Below, in pieces: positions 47,256 to 51,757 of a stretch of DNA of 51,757 nucleotides. Position 1 is the stretch's first letter; the number at the start of each line of letters is the position of its first letter. The position numbers were made by a program, and so were the translations under genes. The notes under the pieces are model-generated. The model saw only the letters and a list, made by a program, of their open reading frames with translations. It was not told the DNA's origin and did not search any database. Origin of the DNA: Opitutales bacterium (GTDB lineage Bacteria > Verrucomicrobiota > Verrucomicrobiia > Opitutales > Seribacteraceae). The DNA lies in the NCBI GenBank assembly GCA_029254745.1, contig JAQWWZ010000043.1, positions 1 to 51,757 of the forward strand. Direction: 5' to 3'.

Positions 47256-47584
47256 AAGGAACCAAAATGGTCAGGGTTGAACGAATCAGAAAGTAATTCA
47301 CCTGTGGTTCGCTGCAAACTCTGTCCCGATAAGTTTACTTCGAGCACCAAGGTATCAGCGTGAGGAAATTCAGCCAACTCCTGCCGACATCCCCCACAGG
47401 AGGTGATCAACAGAGTACCGTTCGCAGCAATAGATATCTCCTTCGCTTGCCTGGCTCCTGCCTCGGTACAGAGCCCTTCCGGGCAAGCTGCATTCTCAAC
47501 AATACACCCAGCAAAGTCATGTCTAAAGACAGATCGTAGAGCCGCACCCACCTTAAAATTTGAGTAAAGTGAGTGGATATTCAT
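47252..47584 (-). CDS. cdd: Cytidine deaminase (shortened)
   Basis: A 110-residue protein with the zinc motifs of homotetrameric cytidine deaminases: YSNFKVGAAL (7-16), GCIVENAACPEGLCTEAG with Cys39 and catalytic Glu41, and the second ligand pair SCGGC (Cys63, Cys66). It is shorter than the usual 130 residues or so, because it lacks the N-terminal helix and about a dozen residues between CTEAG and SCGGC. An out-of-frame ATG upstream (MSDLTRKLQPFT, then stop) resembles a normal cdd start, so a frameshift may have clipped the N-terminus. It deaminates cytidine to uridine and feeds deoA, which it overlaps by 4 bp. Activity is uncertain. Confidence 0.82.
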   Translation of the reverse strand: MNIHSLYSNFKVGAALRSVFRHDFAGCIVENAACPEGLCTEAGARQAKEISIAANGTLLITSCGGCRQELAEFPHADTLVLEVNLSGQSLQRTTGELLSDSFNPDHFGSL

Positions 47585-47703
47585 GTGAATGGTTGTAGCT
47601 TTCTTGTTAGGTCACTCATGATATCTAAGATTGAAGTGCTTACGGCAAAAGATCAAGCCTTGCAAGCAGATGAAAATCATCCAATAATTCAGATTTTAAC
47701 CCA

Positions 47704-48678
47704 ATGAGTTTACCTAAAAGTCCACCCCCTATCATCCGAAACCCAGGGACAGCGCTTGATCTGGATTGGGTCTTCGCGGTGCAGGCAAATACATCAGCCA
47801 TCGAAAGGCGTTGTAAATCATTGCCGGCAAGAAGATCAGTCAAAAAAGATAACCAAGCAGCTTGGTTACTCAAAGCTGTCTCGTGTATCGACCTCACGAC
47901 CCTTTCTGGTGATGACACTGAGAACCGCGTACGCAGGCTTTGCCGGAAAGCAAAATATCCAGTACGCTCCGACCTTCTTTACTCCTTGGGCTTTCAGCCC
48001 AATTCAATCACTACTGGAGCCATTTGCCTATATCATGAAATGGTTTCAACTGCAGTTACAGCCCTCAAAGGAAGCGGCATCCCAGTCGCCGCAGTCTCCA
48101 CCGGATTCCCCGCTGGCCTTTCCCCTTACGCCTTACGCTTAGGGGAAATAGGCGAATCGGTAAAAGCGGGAGCCCAGGAAATAGATATTGTCATTTCCCG
48201 CCGTCATGTACTCTCACAAAATTGGCAAGCCCTGTATGAGGAAATGAAAGATTTTCGGGATGCTTGTGGAGAGGCTCATGTAAAAGCAATTCTTGCCACT
48301 GGAGAACTTGGGACTCTTCGCAATGTGGCTCGTGCATCGCTAGTCTGTATGATGGGCGGGGCAGATTTTATTAAGACTTCCACGGGGAAGGAAAAGGTAA
48401 ATGCTACCCTACCGGTAAGCCTTACCATGTGTCGCCAGATTAGGGATTACCATGAAAAAACAGGCTACATGGTTGGCTACAAGCCTGCCGGCGGAATATC
48501 CAAGGCAAAAGATGCCATCACTTACCTTTCGCTGATCAAAGAAGAACTGGGGGATCGATGGCTCTACCCCGACCTTTTTCGATTTGGCGCTTCCAGTTTA
48601 CTTGGAGATATTGAACGACAACTCGAACATTTTATAACCGGTCATTATTCGGCTGATTATCGACATGCAATGGGATAA
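47704..48678 (+). CDS. deoC: Deoxyribose-phosphate aldolase
   Basis: A 324-residue DeoC of the longer type. It has LTTLSGDDT near 65, VAAVSTGFPAG, EIDIVISRR, and the active-site segment FIKTSTGK with Schiff-base Lys224, plus GYKPAGGIS with Lys260. It cleaves 2-deoxyribose-5-phosphate to acetaldehyde and glyceraldehyde-3-phosphate. It is divergent from cdd across 119 bp, and the aldehyde dehydrogenase gene begins 3 bp after its stop, fitting coupled removal of acetaldehyde. A phosphopentomutase, needed to link deoA to deoC, is not in the window. Confidence 0.95.
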   Translation: MSLPKSPPPIIRNPGTALDLDWVFAVQANTSAIERRCKSLPARRSVKKDNQAAWLLKAVSCIDLTTLSGDDTENRVRRLCRKAKYPVRSDLLYSLGFQPNSITTGAICLYHEMVSTAVTALKGSGIPVAAVSTGFPAGLSPYALRLGEIGESVKAGAQEIDIVISRRHVLSQNWQALYEEMKDFRDACGEAHVKAILATGELGTLRNVARASLVCMMGGADFIKTSTGKEKVNATLPVSLTMCRQIRDYHEKTGYMVGYKPAGGISKAKDAITYLSLIKEELGDRWLYPDLFRFGASSLLGDIERQLEHFITGHYSADYRHAMG

Positions 48679-48681
48679 ACA

Positions 48682-51054
48682 ATGAAAGTTAAAGACATTT
48701 TAGAAACAATGGACTACGGAGAAGCCCCGGAGAGCCAAGATATTGCTCTCGAATGGTTGAAGAAAAATAATGCCAAATTTGGCTTATTTATCAATGGAGA
48801 GCGTAAATTAACCACAAGACGAAAATTTTTTGAGACTCGAAACCCGGCAACCGGCAAGTCCCTTGCCTCCATCTGCCAAGCCGAGCAAAAAGATGTGGAT
48901 GAAGCCATGCAATGTGCCCGAAAAGCACAAACTAAGTGGAGAGAAATGGGGGGGAATGCCCGAGCTAAATATTTGTATGCACTCGCTCGAATCGTGCAAA
49001 AGCATGCCCGCTTACTTGCCGTGGTCGAAACCATCGATAATGGAAAACCGATTCGAGAAAGCCGAGATGTGGATATCCCACTTGTCGCTCGGCACTTTTA
49101 TTTCCATGCCGGAGCAGCCCAACTTATGGAAAAAGAGATGCCCCTCCACCAACCACTTGGGGTGGTTGGCCAAGTCATTCCATGGAACTTCCCTTTACTC
49201 ATGCTTGCCTGGAAAATAGCTCCTGCCCTTGCCATGGGCAATACCGTGGTCATCAAGCCCGCGGAATATACTTCTCTCTCCGCCCTTCTTTTTTCAGAAC
49301 TTTGCACAGAAGCGGGTTTACCAAAAGGAGTGCTCAACATTCTCACCGGTGATGGTCGCGTGGGGGAAATGATTGTAGCCCACCCAGAAGCTGACAAGAT
49401 AGCTTTTACCGGTTCTACAAATGTGGGGCGAAAAATTAGGATAGCCACAGCAGGTCAGCAAAAAGAGCTTTCCTTGGAGCTTGGGGGCAAATCTCCCTTC
49501 ATCGTATTTGATGACGCAGATATTGATAGTGCGGTAGAAGGCCTTGTCGATGCAATCTGGTTTAACCAAGGTCAGGTTTGCAGTGCTGGGTCTCGTCTTT
49601 TTGTGCAGGAAGGAGTGGCTCAAGTTTTCCATAAAAAACTCAAAGCAAGGATGGATAAATTGAGGGTGGGTAACCCTCTTGATAAATCGATCGATATTGG
49701 GGCCATTATTGACCCTACTCAACGAGATGCCATTTCCCTATCTGTAGAAAATGGTTTAAAAGAAGGGGGGAATCTCTATGTGGGAAAAAATAAGCTACCA
49801 GATACAGGTTGCTTTTACCCACCTACCCTGATCACAGACGTTGATCCTGTAAGTCCTTTAATGCAGGAGGAAATCTTTGGCCCAGTTCTTGCGAGTACGA
49901 CTTTCCGGACCCCATCGGAAGCTGTCGCATTGGCCAATAACACAAGATATGGATTAGCTGCTTCTATTTGGACTGAAAACATTAACCTCGCCTTAGATAT
50001 TGCCCCCCAAGTCATTTGCGGTGTGACCTGGATCAATTCAGCCAATCAATTTGATGCGTCAACAGGATTTGGGGGAAGAAGGGAAAGTGGTTTTGGTCGT
50101 GAGGGAGGTTGGGAAGGTCTCTATGCCTATGCCAAGCCCTGCCACAGCCCCAGTAAGCCATTGGGTAAAATAGAGGCCAAAAAAGGTGAATCATATCCAG
50201 AAAAAAATGAAATTGACCGGACTCCAAAGCTTTTTATTGGCGGAAAACAGGTGCGATCAGACAGTGGATATTCCTATCCCATATTTTCGAATGCTGGCAA
50301 AGAAATCGGACTGGTTGGACGGGGAAACCGAAAAGATATACGCAATGCGGTCGAAGCAGCAAGTGCAGCCAAGGACTGGGGGAAAAAAACCACTCACTTG
50401 CGAGCCCAGATCATTTACTACATCGCAGAAAATCTCTCAAGTCGCAAAAATGAATTTGCAGAAAAAATTTCAGCCATGACAGGTCGAGTCCATGAATCAG
50501 CGAAAGAAGAGGTTAATCATTCGATTGATCGGCTTTTTACCTACGCGGCTTGGGCGGACAAATTTGATGGAGCAGCACATGGAGCTCCCGTTCGAGGGGT
50601 TGCACTTGCCATGAATGAACCCGTTGGGGTAATTGGCATCATTTGCCCAGACGAGTGCCCCCTCCTAGGCCTTATTTCTCTCATTGCACCTGCCATAGCC
50701 ATGGGTAACCCCTGTGTAGTTATACCCTCCGAACCTTTTCCATTATCGGCCACCGACCTCTGCCAGGTATGGGAAACCTCTGATCTTCCCAATGGAGTAA
50801 TTAATTTGGTTACAGCCAAACACCATGAAATCATAGACCCCTTAGCTGGGCATATGAATGTTGATGCTTTTTGGTATTTTGGCTCTTCTGGACTTTCCTC
50901 CAATGTCGAAAAGATTTCCGCTAGTAACCTCAAGCGAACATGGGTAAATCAAGGTTTGCAGCGAGACTGGTCTGGTCACCTAGAAGGAGAGGGAAAGGAA
51001 TTTTTAAGGCAGGCCACCGAAATCAAAAATATTTGGATTCCTTTTGGCGAGTAG
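48682..51054 (+). CDS. Tandem aldehyde dehydrogenase (two ALDH domains)
   Basis: A 790-residue protein made of two ALDH-superfamily domains. The first (about 25-500) is complete: PWNFPLLMLAWKIAPALAMG, FTGSTNVGR, Glu266 in ELGGK, Cys300 in GQVCSAG, and EEIFGPVL. The second (about 510-790) is shorter and keeps only the cofactor-side part (PKLFIGGKQVRSDSG; PVGVIGIICPDECPLLG; PAIAMGNPCVVIPSE) with no catalytic Cys region, so it is probably structural. This double form is often encoded beside deoC and oxidises the acetaldehyde released by it. The stop of deoC and the start here are separated by 3 bp, which implies an operon. Confidence 0.93.
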   Translation: MKVKDILETMDYGEAPESQDIALEWLKKNNAKFGLFINGERKLTTRRKFFETRNPATGKSLASICQAEQKDVDEAMQCARKAQTKWREMGGNARAKYLYALARIVQKHARLLAVVETIDNGKPIRESRDVDIPLVARHFYFHAGAAQLMEKEMPLHQPLGVVGQVIPWNFPLLMLAWKIAPALAMGNTVVIKPAEYTSLSALLFSELCTEAGLPKGVLNILTGDGRVGEMIVAHPEADKIAFTGSTNVGRKIRIATAGQQKELSLELGGKSPFIVFDDADIDSAVEGLVDAIWFNQGQVCSAGSRLFVQEGVAQVFHKKLKARMDKLRVGNPLDKSIDIGAIIDPTQRDAISLSVENGLKEGGNLYVGKNKLPDTGCFYPPTLITDVDPVSPLMQEEIFGPVLASTTFRTPSEAVALANNTRYGLAASIWTENINLALDIAPQVICGVTWINSANQFDASTGFGGRRESGFGREGGWEGLYAYAKPCHSPSKPLGKIEAKKGESYPEKNEIDRTPKLFIGGKQVRSDSGYSYPIFSNAGKEIGLVGRGNRKDIRNAVEAASAAKDWGKKTTHLRAQIIYYIAENLSSRKNEFAEKISAMTGRVHESAKEEVNHSIDRLFTYAAWADKFDGAAHGAPVRGVALAMNEPVGVIGIICPDECPLLGLISLIAPAIAMGNPCVVIPSEPFPLSATDLCQVWETSDLPNGVINLVTAKHHEIIDPLAGHMNVDAFWYFGSSGLSSNVEKISASNLKRTWVNQGLQRDWSGHLEGEGKEFLRQATEIKNIWIPFGE

Positions 51055-51487
51055 GCTACGAACACCATTTATAAGGTTTCCAAAATAACCCAAAGCTTTG
51101 AATAGTGGGATAGGCTCGTAAAGAAAGGGGGTGACAATTCTACCCCGACGCCTAATACAACTATTAATATCCGCGAGAAAAACCTTCTCTGTGGTCCATC
51201 CCTCAAGGCCTCTTGATGGTAGAGCGCGTAATTTAACTTAGTCCAACAAAAGTGGTTGATTAAGTAACCTGTATAAAAACAAATAACTAAATAAAATAAA
51301 TTGTTTCTGTTTTTACGTATTTTTTTACTTTGCAGTGCTAAGTAAGGATATAGCAAGTATCTCTTTAATTACAATATTTCACTCATTTTATCAGTATTAT
51401 TATACAAATTCATCTTTTATTATATTTTAATGAAATATGTTATATTTTATAATTAAGACATTTTCCCAATTCCAATACTAGTCCCTT
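51055..51487. other. AT-rich intergenic stretch with probable promoter
   Basis: About 430 bp before the last gene. The right half is very AT-rich, with several TATAAT- or TATATT-like hexamers between about 51410 and 51460, so the promoter of the gene at 51488 probably lies there. No gene is evident; a 95-codon minus-strand frame (51069-51356) has no protein-family resemblance. Confidence 0.4.
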
Positions 51488-51757
51488 ATGAAAAGTCTCT
51501 CTAAAAGCTTATCCGCCCTTCTAATTTTTTTGTGTTGTAACACTAGTAATGCACAAACCATCATTCCTGCAGGCTTGGGTTCGATGAGTGTAACGCAACC
51601 ATCCCGGGAGACTGCCACCCTTACCGGCCAGCTTCTTCGCACGGGCGGGCAGAACCCAACGGTAAAGATACGCTGGGGAGATGAGGACCGTGGAACTGCA
51701 GTCACGCCCAGCACCGCCTGGGATAATGAAGTCACTGTTTCGACCAATCAGGCAGCT
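51488..51757 (+). CDS. Secreted surface protein (partial, N-terminal 90 codons)
   Basis: The start of a longer protein cut by the window edge. It begins MKSLSKSLSALLIFLCC, a signal peptide ending near NAQ. After it comes SVTQPSRETATLTGQLLRTGGQNPTVKIRWGDEDRGTAVTP, a segment like the repeated 'DTGGQNPTVTIYWG' Ig-like units that I recall from large adhesin- or LamG-containing proteins of verrucomicrobia and planctomycetes. The cysteine pair in FLCCN might be a lipobox, but spacing is poor. A role in cell-surface attachment or polymer binding is only inferred. Confidence 0.75.
   Translation, partial: MKSLSKSLSALLIFLCCNTSNAQTIIPAGLGSMSVTQPSRETATLTGQLLRTGGQNPTVKIRWGDEDRGTAVTPSTAWDNEVTVSTNQAA

Noticed and set aside
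51211-51240. D-arm-like string CTCTTGATGGTAGAGCGCG
   Set aside because: No T arm or acceptor stem follows; not a tRNA gene.

Overview
The window is a chromosomal piece from a moderately AT-rich bacterium of the Planctomycetes-Verrucomicrobia-Chlamydiae superphylum, most probably a marine verrucomicrobial (Opitutae-like) species. This rests on two DUF1501 plus PSCyt1/DUF1549/DUF1553 modules, a Hanks-type kinase, twin-arginine secreted hydrolases and isomerases, DUF5069-like and DUF6172-like proteins, a GYF/TIR/FGE protein and a stand-alone pseudopilin. The placement is an inference; no rRNA lies in the window. Most start codons have no visible Shine-Dalgarno motif.

Layout. 1-9.9 kb holds mixed housekeeping genes: a partial RidA-family gene, a GDSL esterase, the tRNA hydroxylase TrhO, a membrane-anchored kinase convergent with a cyclic-nucleotide-fold membrane protein, a DUF4396 protein, an orphan M.HhaI-like cytosine methyltransferase, a secreted sugar isomerase, a VanZ-like protein, an ABM monooxygenase and RmuC. 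10.4-22.4 kb is a tightly packed five-gene run of exported proteins: DUF1501, PPC-domain protein, multi-haem-motif PSCyt1/DUF1549/DUF1553, PSCyt1-WD40-coiled coil, and an HtrA-type protease fused to a LamG-like segment and a SirB1/TPR segment. 22.4-26.8 kb carries a lone pseudopilin, a TPR protein, a discoidin-fold protein, a LysR regulator, an unrecognised secreted protein, a MORN-repeat lipoprotein and tRNA-Thr(CGU). 27-33.3 kb is a second DUF1501 plus PSCyt1/DUF1549/DUF1553 pair, divergent from an AraC regulator. 33.7-42.8 kb holds DUF6172, a COG2509 flavoprotein, an AIM24 protein, a LemA/M48 pair, an alpha/beta hydrolase, a DUF5069-like protein and a beta-hydroxyacid dehydrogenase. 42.9-45.2 kb encodes one protein with GYF, TIR, transmembrane and two FGE domains.

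45.3-51.1 kb is a nucleoside-catabolism locus. cdd and deoA are transcribed leftwards, followed 2 bp later by a heavily mutated uracil phosphoribosyltransferase (upp) pseudogene that no intact reading frame reveals. deoC and a tandem aldehyde dehydrogenase are transcribed rightwards. The genes would deaminate cytidine, split pyrimidine nucleosides, cleave deoxyribose-5-phosphate and oxidise the acetaldehyde, while the base-salvage step has been lost here. The window ends in the first 90 codons of a secreted protein.

The most notable items are the upp pseudogene, the GYF-TIR-TM-FGE-FGE protein, and the five-gene exported cytochrome/WD40/protease run with its unusual final fusion. No insertion sequence, prophage, CRISPR array or rRNA was seen.
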